From assembly GCF_001437425.1 (NCBI RefSeq), contig NZ_JQCD01000031.1, positions 1 through 64,000 on the forward strand: 64,000 bases of DNA, read 5' to 3'. The DNA is from Weissella minor. GTDB taxonomy: Bacteria > Bacillota > Bacilli > Lactobacillales > Lactobacillaceae. Under the pieces are notes generated by a model. It was not told where the DNA came from and searched no databases. It worked only from the letters and a program-made list of their open reading frames with translations. The position numbers were made by a program, and so were the translations under genes. Each line of letters begins with the position of its first letter. Position 1 is the first letter of the stretch. This document shows positions 29,772 to 38,884 of this stretch, piece by piece.

Positions 29772-29909
29772 ATATTATCTCCTGGTTGATAGTCTAACAA
29801 ATTTTATCTCTATTGGCTAAAAAAATAAGATATATATTGAAATTTATGATAAATTGAAGAATTTAGCGCCATACTTACTTAAATGAATGTTTGCGAGGAA
29901 GGCTGAGCT

Positions 29910-30500
29910 ATGACATTAAAGACGAAAAAGAGAATTGTAAACTATATATCTTATTTTGGAATTGCCTTAACCTTTTATTTAGGGTACCGGCTATACCAAG
30001 CCGGGGCTTTCACAGATCCGCATGTATTAAAAGAATTGATTTTACGCGTGGGAATTTGGGGACCGATTGTCTTCATTCTAGTTCAAACTATACAGGTTGT
30101 GGTTCCGATTATACCAGGTGGAATTTCCTTGGGAGTTGGTGTAATCGTCTTTGGTCCATTCTGGGGTTTTATCTATAATTATGTTGGAATTGTTGCGGGA
30201 TCGCTGATTCTATTCGGGTTAGGACGTCGGTATGGGCATAAAATTATTGATATATTTGTCAGTCAAAAGACGATTGATAAATATATGAGTAAATTGGACA
30301 GTAAAGGTTGGCATATAACCTTTGCGCTATTGATTTTGGCGCCAGTTGCGCCGGATGATGCACTAATATTATTAACAAGCTTGACGAAAATGACATGGCG
30401 CGAATTTACGGCCATTATTGTATTATGTAAGCCAGCAACGATTTTGGCGTATAGCATGGCCATGGTATACGGTGCTGATTGGCTTATGAAGTATGTTTAA
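29910..30500 (+). CDS. TVP38/TMEM64-family membrane protein
   Basis: The 196-residue protein has the VTT/SNARE-associated domain (about 60-180: VVPIIPGGISLGVGVIVFG, then FGLGRRYGHKII, APVAPDDALILLTSL). Known relatives of this superfamily include DedA and lipid scramblases or undecaprenyl-phosphate translocases, but no function can be assigned here. GAGGAAGG precedes the ATG by 7 bases. Confidence 0.85.
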   Translation: MTLKTKKRIVNYISYFGIALTFYLGYRLYQAGAFTDPHVLKELILRVGIWGPIVFILVQTIQVVVPIIPGGISLGVGVIVFGPFWGFIYNYVGIVAGSLILFGLGRRYGHKIIDIFVSQKTIDKYMSKLDSKGWHITFALLILAPVAPDDALILLTSLTKMTWREFTAIIVLCKPATILAYSMAMVYGADWLMKYV

Positions 30501-30510
30501 ATAAAATATA

Positions 30511-30550
30511 ACGGCCCCCTTTAAATCAATGATTTTAAGGGGGTTCTTAC
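30511..30550 (+). terminator. Terminator between TVP38 gene and ogt
   Basis: CCCCCTTTAAATCA pairs with TGATTTTAAGGGGG and is followed by a short T-rich tail. Confidence 0.7.
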
Positions 30551-30571
30551 TTAGTATAGGGAGTTTAGGAT

Positions 30572-31057
30572 ATGGATAGATTGTATTATGATGTGGTTAG
30601 CGTCGCTGATGCGGAATTAATTATTGCTTCAACAGACCAAGGGTTGGCCTTTGTTGGATCACCAAATGCCGGATTGGAAGAAATTCAAAAATTTTATCCG
30701 ACATATGAATTAGTTCAAGATAGTGGGCTCAATAAGTCTGTTTCCCAACGATTAAATAGCTACTTTCAAGGTCAAAATGTGTTGGAAGAGATTCAATGTG
30801 ACATTCATGGAACTGACTTTCAAGAATCAGTTTGGAGTGCATTGAGAAATGTTCCATATGGAACAACGCAAACTTATCAACAAATTGCAGATGCAATTGG
30901 TAAACCGAAAGCTGCACGAGCAGTTGGCACAGCAATAGGAAGAAATCCAGTTTTAATGGTCGTTCCATGCCATCGAATTGTTTCAAAAAACAAAGGTGGT
31001 TCAGGATATCGCGGCGGTTTAGAAATGAAAAAGCGCTTGTTAGAATTAGAGCGTTAG
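30572..31057 (+). CDS. ogt: Methylated-DNA-[protein]-cysteine S-methyltransferase
   Basis: This suicidal DNA repair protein takes O6-methyl or O6-alkyl groups from guanine. The acceptor Cys is in VMVVPCHRIVSKN and the helix-turn-helix is TQTYQQIADAIGKPKAARAVG. Its 161 residues give a single-domain Ogt/Ada-C form. AGGGAG lies 8 bases upstream. Convergent with the MFS gene. Confidence 0.95.
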   Translation: MDRLYYDVVSVADAELIIASTDQGLAFVGSPNAGLEEIQKFYPTYELVQDSGLNKSVSQRLNSYFQGQNVLEEIQCDIHGTDFQESVWSALRNVPYGTTQTYQQIADAIGKPKAARAVGTAIGRNPVLMVVPCHRIVSKNKGGSGYRGGLEMKKRLLELER

Positions 31058-31087
31058 AAGTCGAGATGTGATTGATTTTGAAAAAAT

Positions 31088-31127
31088 AAAACCCGACTGG
31101 TTAGGAAAGTCTAACCAGTCGGGTTTT
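31088..31127. terminator. Bidirectional terminator, ogt / MFS
   Basis: AAAACCCGACTGGTTAG pairs perfectly with CTAACCAGTCGGGTTTT around GAAAGT. Confidence 0.92.
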
Positions 31128-31137
31128 AATCGTGCGT

Positions 31138-32361
31138 TTATACAGTTTTATTTTTCAAAATTGGTTTAACTAAAAGGATGCCGATAATACCAAATAATAA
31201 AGAAAATATGGCAGCAATTGATGGGCCAAAAGCTGCTAATACATATAGTCCTATCGCGGTAATGAGTTGAGATAAATAAGAACCAAGTTGATTGAAAGAA
31301 ACATAGGTCGCTTTTTTATCTAAAGGAATTAATTTAGATTGAATGGCCTGAAATTCGGGCATAATTAAAGCTTCACAGATACTACCAATTAAACCGAGTG
31401 TCAGTAGAATGCCCCAATTTAGAGATAAAAACATGTAAGCATAAGTAATGATAAAAATTATAATGACTGCCATGAGGCGTTTATATGAGATATTGACTGA
31501 AAAGTACGCAAAAATCACCATTGTCAAAAGTAGAATAGCCGCGACATTTTCAATTTGTAACCAGGTAAACATTTTGATACCGGTTAATTGAATGTTGTTA
31601 AATAGTGTAACGGTCTGAAATTGTTCTTTTAAATTGACACTAATACCATTTGGTAATGCTAGTTGAACAGAATAAGTTAGAGAGACACCGATGGCCATAT
31701 TTCTAAATGGTGCATCTTGCAAAGGCTGCTTGTAGCCACGCAATAATTCTTTAAATTGTTCTTTTAGCGCTAAACGGGGTATCGTCTGGGTAGTGTTTTG
31801 AGCATCAGATTCATACCAGTGATTCAACACAAAACCAATTGATAGAATAATGAAGCCGGAAACCAGAAAAACAATGTATTGGGTATTATTAAAGGTTAGA
31901 GCGCCAAGAATCATACCAATAGCTAAAGCCACGTTGAGGCCAAGGTAGTCGATTGTAAAGGATAGTTTGCGGTTCTCTTCATTCACGGATGCCACTAGCA
32001 GTGAAGAAAAGGTTGATTTATAAAGATTGCTGACAAAAATACTTATGAAGTACATGATAACAATGGTCGTCGGGATGGCGTGGATATACATGAGTCCGGC
32101 GAGCATAAATTGGAGCAAGGCATGCACAGTCTGGCCACGGAAAAGAACTTTTTTTTCATCGAAATGATCACCGATATAACCACCGATAAAGTTAGAAGAG
32201 TAGGCGATAATGATTTGAGTAATCGCAATTAAGCTGGCTGCTTTTACATTGATGTTTACGGCAAAGTAAAGCGTCATGAATGGTGTAATTGCAAAAGATG
32301 CAATGCGATTAAAGAAAGAGCAAATTAATCTTAATTTTAAATTTTTTGACATTGCGGGCAT
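31138..32361 (-). CDS. MFS transporter
   Basis: The 407-residue protein has about twelve hydrophobic helices and the MFS inter-helix 2-3 motif (GGYIGDHFDEKKVLFRG, form of GxLaDrxGrr). It is probably a proton-driven exporter, with substrate unknown. An alternative ATG three codons in (32352) is possible. It is divergent from another MFS gene with a 200-base AT-rich gap, and the pair may have a shared control region. Confidence 0.85.
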   Translation of the reverse strand: MPAMSKNLKLRLICSFFNRIASFAITPFMTLYFAVNINVKAASLIAITQIIIAYSSNFIGGYIGDHFDEKKVLFRGQTVHALLQFMLAGLMYIHAIPTTIVIMYFISIFVSNLYKSTFSSLLVASVNEENRKLSFTIDYLGLNVALAIGMILGALTFNNTQYIVFLVSGFIILSIGFVLNHWYESDAQNTTQTIPRLALKEQFKELLRGYKQPLQDAPFRNMAIGVSLTYSVQLALPNGISVNLKEQFQTVTLFNNIQLTGIKMFTWLQIENVAAILLLTMVIFAYFSVNISYKRLMAVIIIFIITYAYMFLSLNWGILLTLGLIGSICEALIMPEFQAIQSKLIPLDKKATYVSFNQLGSYLSQLITAIGLYVLAAFGPSIAAIFSLLFGIIGILLVKPILKNKTV

Positions 32362-32578
32362 GGCTTTTTTCCAATCTATATTTATTATTATCTAATTGTT
32401 TTATCATAATTTAGGCTAATATGCAATTCTATGTGAACGTATATTATGCAATTAATATACTGATGTGTCTCTGTTTTAAAATGTCGATTGTTAAATTTAC
32501 ATGATATAGTATACTCTAATAAAAATCTAATTTAAAAATGATAAGCAGACAGTATAGATTGAGTTGGGAGGGCATGGT

Positions 32579-33811
32579 TTGACTTACGTAAAAGCATTAC
32601 AAAATAATGCTTTCAGAACATTATATATTGGTATTATTTTAAGTAATTTAGCAGCTAGCATCGCAAATATTTCTTTGATTTGGATTGCATATAATAAATT
32701 TAATTCACCATTGGTGATCGCCATCGTTCTAGGCGCATTAGAATTACCAGCATTGGTAATCGGACCATTTTTAGGTGGATTTTTGGATAAATTTAAAAAG
32801 TCGAATTTGATGATTTTTGCCTATTTAACAAATGCATCTGTCTTTTTATTCTTAATGTTCAATCCACTCAAATCGATGTTTGATTTTACAATATTTATTG
32901 GATTACTTGTGATTAGTGGTGCAGTAAAGCCCTTATTAATGGGTGGAAATTCAATGTTTATTCAAGATATTTTTCCGGTGAGTGAAGAACGAGTTGTTGC
33001 AAATGCGCTAACAACGATGAGTTTTGATATGACGTATATTTTTGGCTCATTATTATCGGGGATGGTAATGGCTTTAGGTTACGGTTTGAAAGTTTACATG
33101 TTGGTAGCGGTTCTCTATATAGTAGTTGCCTTATGCATATGGCGTGTTTCAAAATTAATCATGGTTTCAAGGGACCACGTTAATGAAAAAGCAGATGAAT
33201 ATAAGGGATATTTTGATAATCTAAAACAAGCATTTCATACAATTTTGAGCAATCACACATTGTTATATGTTTTGCTAATGGATTTTTTGTGGAATATGTT
33301 ACTTTGGGCAGGTCTGACCGTGCTTATGCCAATATTAGTGAAACAGCACTTCATGGCCGGAGCAAGCCAATATGGATTACTTGAATCTATGACATCAATT
33401 GGCATTGTTTTAGGGTCAATCGTGGTGGGCAAGGTGCAACCAAATCCAAAATGGTTAGTATCGATTGTTGTTGGCGCAATTGGGCTACATGGTGTGCTAT
33501 TTTCAGTAATCGGGGTATCAAATAATGTTCCAACAACTGCTATTTTACTCATGATCATTGGGCTGATTGTTGCACCAGCGTTAATATATAAAAACACATT
33601 TTATCAACAGACTTTTGATTCTGATGCGCGAGGGGCCTTATTTACGGTCGCTGGAACTATGACAACTGCGAGCTATCCAATTGGGATTGCATTAGCGAGT
33701 GGTTTGGCAACGTTGATGCATTCCAATCCAAGCCCAATCTTTATTGGGTATGGTTTGATGGTTGTTATCATTTCAATAGTTGTTTATTGGCGCCTAAATC
33801 GGACTGTATGA
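32579..33811 (+). CDS. MFS transporter with TTG start
   Basis: The 410-residue protein has about twelve hydrophobic helices and the motif GPFLGGFLDKFKKSN. The family resembles MdtG/enterobactin-exporter-like proteins, but the substrate is unknown. I place the start at the TTG at 32579 because GGGAGGG lies 7 bases upstream. An earlier in-frame TTG at 32564 would overlap that binding site. It is convergent with the MerR pseudogene. Confidence 0.83.
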   Translation: MTYVKALQNNAFRTLYIGIILSNLAASIANISLIWIAYNKFNSPLVIAIVLGALELPALVIGPFLGGFLDKFKKSNLMIFAYLTNASVFLFLMFNPLKSMFDFTIFIGLLVISGAVKPLLMGGNSMFIQDIFPVSEERVVANALTTMSFDMTYIFGSLLSGMVMALGYGLKVYMLVAVLYIVVALCIWRVSKLIMVSRDHVNEKADEYKGYFDNLKQAFHTILSNHTLLYVLLMDFLWNMLLWAGLTVLMPILVKQHFMAGASQYGLLESMTSIGIVLGSIVVGKVQPNPKWLVSIVVGAIGLHGVLFSVIGVSNNVPTTAILLMIIGLIVAPALIYKNTFYQQTFDSDARGALFTVAGTMTTASYPIGIALASGLATLMHSNPSPIFIGYGLMVVIISIVVYWRLNRTV

Positions 33812-33813
33812 TG

Positions 33814-33858
33814 AAAAAAGGATGAATTTGCTTTTTTAGAGCAGATTCATCCTTTTTA
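33814..33858. terminator. Bidirectional terminator, MFS / MerR pseudogene
   Basis: AAAAAGGATGAATTTGC pairs with GCAGATTCATCCTTTTT. Confidence 0.88.
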
Positions 33859-33882
33859 TTTGCCTTAAGGGTACAAATTTAG

Positions 33883-34689
33883 TTACGCATGACTTTTAAT
33901 TGGAACGGAAATTTTTGTGATATATGCCTCTGGATTAGACGCTGTCAGCTCACCAACTTGACTTTGTTCAAATATTTTAGCCCCTAATTCTAATTGATTT
34001 TCATCGGCAAAATCTCTAATTTTCTGATAGACATGGAATGTTTGGGTGTAGTCACCTTGATAATAAATTGATACGAAATAACCGGCTTGTTTAGTGTAAT
34101 TATCCGCGGGGTGGTAAGCCGGTAGGTAGAAATAATCATAGATTGTTTGATTATTATTAAAATTTTCCAGAGAAACAATCCCACCTAAGCTTTCAGCAAT
34201 TTGAGCTGATTGGGATCGATATTCATTTAATTTGGTGATTTCTAAGCTGCGTGACTCTTCGGGAAGGTCAGTTAAATTATGACTTACTAACAAGGAGGCT
34301 GCATCTTGGTATTCAATAAATACCGTATCGAGCGGTAAGGTAGGTAGACGGTCAATTAATTGAGACCAATTACTTAGTGACGTTTTTTGTCGTTCTAATT
34401 GGGAAATATTGGTATCGATAGTGCTAATTTGTTCTTTGAATATTTTTTGCATGGTTGTAGGTGTGCGAAATTCAATTATTTCTTTAATTTTTTCGAGAGA
34501 AATTCCTAAATCTTTTAGGTTACGAATGACAGAAAAGTTTTCTAATTGATCAAGTGTATAGTAACGCTAACCCTTTTCACTAATTTCATAGGGTTTAAAT
34601 AAATTTATTTCATCATACCAAAGCAAGGTTTGACGTTTAACATCGACAAGTTTGGCGAATTCGCCAATGCTATAAAGTTTTTTATCCAT
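33883..34689 (-). pseudogene. MerR-family regulator interrupted by an amber codon
   Basis: On the minus strand an ATG at 34689, with AAGGAG 9 bases upstream, opens a MerR domain (KLYSIGEFAKLVDVKRQTLLW) that stops at codon 41 with TAG (34569-34567). The reading continues in the same frame as RYYTLDQLENFSVIRNLKD to 33883, giving 268 codons in all. In MerR proteins the residue at the stop is almost always Tyr (GYRYY), so a single TAC or TAT to TAG change explains it. The remainder (from an internal ATG at 34452, 189 codons) is a coiled dimer helix plus an effector-binding domain of the BmrR/GyrI type without DNA binding. Sequencing error, amber suppression or re-initiation remain alternatives. 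Confidence 0.88.
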
Positions 34690-34771
34690 GATTTTATGCT
34701 CCTTTAGCGTGCAATCTACAAGTTAATCTAGCATGATTCATATTTATTTTTATGAAATACAAATTCTATGC

Positions 34772-34802
34772 TTTACTCTCTTGTAACCGTAAGGTTCATA
34801 AT
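34772..34802 (+). promoter_or_regulatory. MerR-type promoter of the alcohol dehydrogenase operon
   Basis: TTTACT (34772-34777), a 19-base spacer and CATAAT (34797-34802) surround the inverted repeat AACC-GTAA-GGTT. A 19-base spacer with a dyad between -35 and -10 is the hallmark of promoters activated by MerR proteins. The broken MerR gene lies divergently 83 bases away and is the obvious cognate regulator. Confidence 0.75.
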
Positions 34803-34840
34803 GATTTTGTTGTAAAAATTAGTGAAGGAGTTAACAAACT

Positions 34841-35992
34841 ATGTTTAGTTTTGATCATCAAACACGAATTATCTCAGGAGTAGGGGCAATCGATGAAGTG
34901 GCTGAGCAAGCAAAAGGACTTGGGTCTAAAGTGGCAATGCTTGTATGTACACCATTCTTTAATGAATCCGAAACGGTTGATAAAATCATCACAAAATTGA
35001 AGGATAACCAGATTGATGTCATTCAATTTTCGAAAGTACAGCCAAATCCAAGAGATTATGACTGTGAAGAAGGGGCTAAGTTAGCCATTGATAATCAAGT
35101 AGATCTCATTATTGGCTTAGGTGGCGGTTCAGCGCTAGATGAAGCTAAAGCAATTGCGGCCCTGATTACGAATGGTGGAAAATGTTCAGACTGGGACGCC
35201 AGAGATTTAGAACAACCTATGCTGGCTAATATTTGTATTCCAACAACCGCTGGGACGGGGGCAGAGGTGACATTTTGTGCGGTCATTGATGACACGAAAA
35301 GACATTTTAAAATGGCCATGTTTGATCCAATTAATTTAATTCCAACTGTTGCTATTTTGGATCCTAACTTGACGGTGACACTACCTAAAAGTACGACTGC
35401 TGGCCCAGGGATGGATGTTCTAACACATGCGATTGAGGCTTACACAGTCAAATCGCATAACCCAATTTCAGATACCTTAGCTTTGGAGGCAATTCGACTT
35501 GTTAAAGCCAATTTGCCAGTTGCTTTTAACGACCCAGAAAATATTCAAGCACGTGAGAATATGTTGAATGCATCAGCCATGGCGGGGATGGCCTTTATTA
35601 ATGCCAATGTGGGAGCGGTTCATGCGCTATCCGAAACATTGGGTGCCAAATATGATTTACCTCACGGACTTACGAATGCATTGTTGCTCGAACCAATCGT
35701 CGAATACAGTATGGATGCTGATTGGCAACGATATGCAAACGTTGGTGAAGCCATGGGTGTGAATGCGGATGGCAAATCGGTAGATGAAGTTGCACGTGAA
35801 GGTGTAATTGCGTTGCACGAATTTATTGAGCAATTTGCTTTCCCGGATTTAGCTTCATTTGAAAAATTTGATGCATCTGATTTTGCTGACATCGCAACGA
35901 CTGCGATGCAAAATGACCTAACTGCTGATAATGCCAAGCCGTTAACTGAAGATGCATATGTTCAAATATTAAAAAAAGCCTTTAACCTGTAA
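34841..35992 (+). CDS. Iron-dependent alcohol dehydrogenase (group III)
   Basis: The 383-residue protein starts MFSFDHQTRIISGVGA. It has the NAD site GLGGGSALDEAKAIA, and the metal ligands in MDVLTHAIEAYT and AVHALSETLGAKYDLPHG, where the His residues bind Fe(II) or another divalent metal. Substrate range in this family is broad (1,3-propanediol, lactaldehyde, butanol, aldehydes). It is first gene of a three-gene operon behind the MerR-type promoter, so a response to aldehyde or electrophile stress is plausible but inferred. Confidence 0.92.
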   Translation: MFSFDHQTRIISGVGAIDEVAEQAKGLGSKVAMLVCTPFFNESETVDKIITKLKDNQIDVIQFSKVQPNPRDYDCEEGAKLAIDNQVDLIIGLGGGSALDEAKAIAALITNGGKCSDWDARDLEQPMLANICIPTTAGTGAEVTFCAVIDDTKRHFKMAMFDPINLIPTVAILDPNLTVTLPKSTTAGPGMDVLTHAIEAYTVKSHNPISDTLALEAIRLVKANLPVAFNDPENIQARENMLNASAMAGMAFINANVGAVHALSETLGAKYDLPHGLTNALLLEPIVEYSMDADWQRYANVGEAMGVNADGKSVDEVAREGVIALHEFIEQFAFPDLASFEKFDASDFADIATTAMQNDLTADNAKPLTEDAYVQILKKAFNL

Positions 35993-36025
35993 CAAGCATG
36001 ACCTTAAAGAAACGGAGTATTAAAG

Positions 36026-36688
36026 ATGACGATTAAGAATTTTGTGGATTTATCATTACCATTGAGCAACGAGACCCCAATTTACCCAGGTGACCCACAA
36101 CCAAATATTGATGTGGCAACGACGGTCGAAAATGAAGGATATAATCTATTTGGTGTTTTTGTGGGATCACAGTCTGGTTCCCATGTCGATGCCCCTTATC
36201 ATTTTGCAAACGAAGGAAATTTTGTGGATAAAATGAATTTAGATATGTTCTTTGGAAAAGGCTTGAAGATTGTTGTACCTGAAAAAGGTGCTTCAGAAGC
36301 AATTACGTTAGCTGATATCGAAGCGGCATTACCTTTAATTAAAGAGCGTCCGTTTGTGTTGATTCAAACAGGATGGAATGACAAAACGATCGGGACTGAT
36401 GACTTTTTGAACAATCCATATATTAATCGTGAAGCGGCACAAGCCTTAGTGGACGCAGGTACAAAGTTCTTGGGAATTGATACAATTAATGCCGATTCAA
36501 CTGGTGGAGAGGACTTCCCAGTGCATGATTTGTTTTCTTCAAATAATTTAATGATTGGGGAAAATTGGGCACATTTTGCTGACTTAACGGCTGACGAATT
36601 TTATTTATCAGCATTTCCTTTGAACATGCATACAGATGGGTCTCCTGTGCGACCAGTTGCAATTGAGGTAGCAAGCAGTGAGCAATAA
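36026..36688 (+). CDS. Cyclase/kynurenine-formamidase-like metal-dependent hydrolase
   Basis: The 220-residue protein belongs to the PF04199 cyclase family. The metal motif is SQSGSHVDAPYHF (general HxGTHxDxPxH; the first His is Ser/Gly-shifted here) and a second conserved site is FLGIDTINADSTGG. Family members hydrolyse amides such as N-formylkynurenine or isatin, and the substrate here is unknown. It lies 33 bases after the dehydrogenase gene and overlaps the next gene by 11 bases, so all three are co-transcribed. Confidence 0.85.
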   Translation: MTIKNFVDLSLPLSNETPIYPGDPQPNIDVATTVENEGYNLFGVFVGSQSGSHVDAPYHFANEGNFVDKMNLDMFFGKGLKIVVPEKGASEAITLADIEAALPLIKERPFVLIQTGWNDKTIGTDDFLNNPYINREAAQALVDAGTKFLGIDTINADSTGGEDFPVHDLFSSNNLMIGENWAHFADLTADEFYLSAFPLNMHTDGSPVRPVAIEVASSEQ

Positions 36689-37313
36689 AGTCTTAAGATA
36701 TGTTCGCAAATGTTTAGCAGTTTTACCTGCTGTGCCAATTTGTGCTTTGGGTGTTGTCCTTTTTGTCAAAGCGAATTGGGGTTCAGATCCTTTGACAATG
36801 TTCGAACTTGGATTATCTAATACATTCAACATAACTTTGGGCGTAGCTTCGCTAGTATTTGAAGGTAGTATGTTTGTTCTGTTCTTTTTCTTAAATCGAA
36901 AATTAGTGAATTTTGGGACATTTGCTTTTTGCTTTGGAATCGGTCCGTGTATAGATTTTTTTACCCCAATTGTAGATCGGTTGTTTAATTTTCAGCCATC
37001 TATTGCTGTGAATAGTCTGTATATTTTACTGGGGAGTATCTTAATTTGTGTAGCCTTGGCTTACTATATTCCCATGGATTTGGGCTATCAAACATCAGAT
37101 ATTTTTGCTTTATCAGTGGGTGAGTGGTTTCATCTAAGCTATGGTGTATCTCTAACAATTGTGTACTTAATTTTATTCATCGCAGGATTTATCTTGAGTG
37201 GACCTTGGGGAATCGGAACAATTATATCAATTGTTGCCTTTGGACCAATTATTGATAGACTAATGAAAGTAACATCTGGTTTTTCATATAAACTTGCTGG
37301 AATCACGGCATAA
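36678..37313 (+). CDS. YczE-like integral membrane protein
   Basis: The 211-residue protein has about five hydrophobic helices and the motif NWGSDPLTMFELGLS, seen in the YczE/YitT-like group (compare the protein at 29097-29771). Start is GTG at 36678, within the end of the cyclase gene, with GAGG about 10 bases upstream. It is the third gene of the MerR-controlled operon. No biochemical role is established for the family. Confidence 0.72.
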   Translation: MSNKVLRYVRKCLAVLPAVPICALGVVLFVKANWGSDPLTMFELGLSNTFNITLGVASLVFEGSMFVLFFFLNRKLVNFGTFAFCFGIGPCIDFFTPIVDRLFNFQPSIAVNSLYILLGSILICVALAYYIPMDLGYQTSDIFALSVGEWFHLSYGVSLTIVYLILFIAGFILSGPWGIGTIISIVAFGPIIDRLMKVTSGFSYKLAGITA

Positions 37314-37317
37314 AAAT

Positions 37318-37333
37318 TGTTTCATATGAAACA
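37318..37333. other. parS-like palindrome 2
   Basis: TGTTTCATATGAAACA is a perfect 16-base palindrome, two core bases from the parS consensus. It is intergenic. Confidence 0.5.
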
Positions 37334-37345
37334 TTGAAAATAAAT

Positions 37346-37393
37346 AAGTCGAAAAAATTTTTAGTTGAAGGCTAAAGTTTTTTCGGCTTTTTT
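37346..37393 (+). terminator. Terminator of the dehydrogenase operon
   Basis: AAGTCGAAAAAATTTTTAG pairs with CTAAAGTTTTTTCGGCTT and is followed by six T residues. Confidence 0.8.
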
Positions 37394-37508
37394 GATGAAA
37401 ATAAGCCTGTATGTTTTATATAGAAACCGATTGAAATGTTAAGGTTACAGATTATCTAATCATAATATAGTACAATTCAAGTAATAAGATTATTGAGGAG
37501 GCTGTGAT

Positions 37509-38882
37509 ATGTCACATAGACCAAATTCACCCTACAATTTTGAAGGGACCGACGTGGCCTTAAGCAATGAGCAATTGATAGAAAAAGGAAGGCTTATGGG
37601 CGAGGATGCTAGTGAAAAGCATATTAGCAATTTTACAGCCCAAAAACGTGATGTTGAGAGCATCATGAATGTTCGTAATGAACTCCTTTTGAAAGAATTA
37701 TTAGAAACAAAAAGAGAGCGTATGTCCGGTTCAGCTTTTGCTTTTTTCCGCGGTACCGTTGATATTATGAATTTTGATTTGGATCAGCAGGCTAGTAGTC
37801 AAATCAAAGCACTGATTGGCGGGGATGCCCATCTTGGTAATTTTGGTTTCTATGGTTCCCCTGAAGGACAATTGTTATTTGATATGAATGACTTTGATGA
37901 GTCTCGGATTGGACACTGGGAGTATGATCTAAAGCGATTCTTGGTTAGTTGTTTGCTTGTTGCAGAGCAGCAAGAGCTAGAATTAAAAGATGTGAATAAA
38001 TTCTTAGTTAAGGTTGTGGACACATACCGAGATACACTAGAACATATGAGTGAATTACCAGCGCTTCAAAAGTTTTCTTTACCAAGCACCCTTGATAATC
38101 TAACGCAAAATTTTGGTAAATTAGAAGATACGACAGCTCATTTTGAGGATTCTTTTGATACCTTGGTCCGTAAAAGTGTAAAAAAAGCTAAAAATAGCGA
38201 TTCAAATTCTGCTGTTAAAAAATACACGGAAGTACAAGCTGATGGGACACGCCGGTTCATTGAAAACGAACCCGTAACAATTCACATTAGTGAGAAGGAT
38301 AACCAGTCGTTGATTAATGGATATCGAAGTTATGTGGATCATACACGTAGTGATGTCCGTTTATTCTTGGAAGATTTTCATATCGTTGACATTGTTCGAC
38401 ATAGTGTTGGTGTGGGAAGTGTCGGAACACTGTGCTACTTAATGTTGTTGGTTGATGCCGATGAAAATTATTTAGTCTTGCAAATTAAACAAGCTTTGCC
38501 AATATATGAAGAATCAAGTATTTACCAAAGTCGTCATCACACGCAGGGAGAAAATATTGTCGATAGTCAACGTATTCTACAAAGTGCGTCGGATGCTTTC
38601 TTAGGTTCATTTGACACGGATGACCATAGCTTTTATGTCCGTCAGTTCAAGGATATGAAGGGGTCAATTAAACTGGAGAAATTAAATTGGTCGTCTTATC
38701 AGGACTATATTTTAATCTGTACCATTATGTTGGCGCGTGCCCATAGTCAGTCACCAACATTCCCCATGATTATTGGTTACTTAAAAAGTCAGCCATGGAT
38801 GAGTCAAGCGTTCGTTGATTTTGCCAATAATTATTTAGAGCAAGTTGAATATGATTATCAAAGTTTTATTGAGGAAAAATAA
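37509..38882 (+). CDS. DUF2252 protein (kinase-fold-like)
   Basis: The 457-residue cytoplasmic protein matches the DUF2252 family. IGGDAHLGNFGFYG and FDMNDFDESRIGHWEYDL correspond to the catalytic-loop and metal-site pattern of aminoglycoside-phosphotransferase-like kinases. Neither substrate nor activity is established for this family. GAGGAGG lies 7 bases upstream. The stop is 2 bases before the polyphosphate kinase start, so the two are one operon and probably act on linked processes. Confidence 0.88.
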   Translation: MSHRPNSPYNFEGTDVALSNEQLIEKGRLMGEDASEKHISNFTAQKRDVESIMNVRNELLLKELLETKRERMSGSAFAFFRGTVDIMNFDLDQQASSQIKALIGGDAHLGNFGFYGSPEGQLLFDMNDFDESRIGHWEYDLKRFLVSCLLVAEQQELELKDVNKFLVKVVDTYRDTLEHMSELPALQKFSLPSTLDNLTQNFGKLEDTTAHFEDSFDTLVRKSVKKAKNSDSNSAVKKYTEVQADGTRRFIENEPVTIHISEKDNQSLINGYRSYVDHTRSDVRLFLEDFHIVDIVRHSVGVGSVGTLCYLMLLVDADENYLVLQIKQALPIYEESSIYQSRHHTQGENIVDSQRILQSASDAFLGSFDTDDHSFYVRQFKDMKGSIKLEKLNWSSYQDYILICTIMLARAHSQSPTFPMIIGYLKSQPWMSQAFVDFANNYLEQVEYDYQSFIEEK

Positions 38883-38884
38883 CT

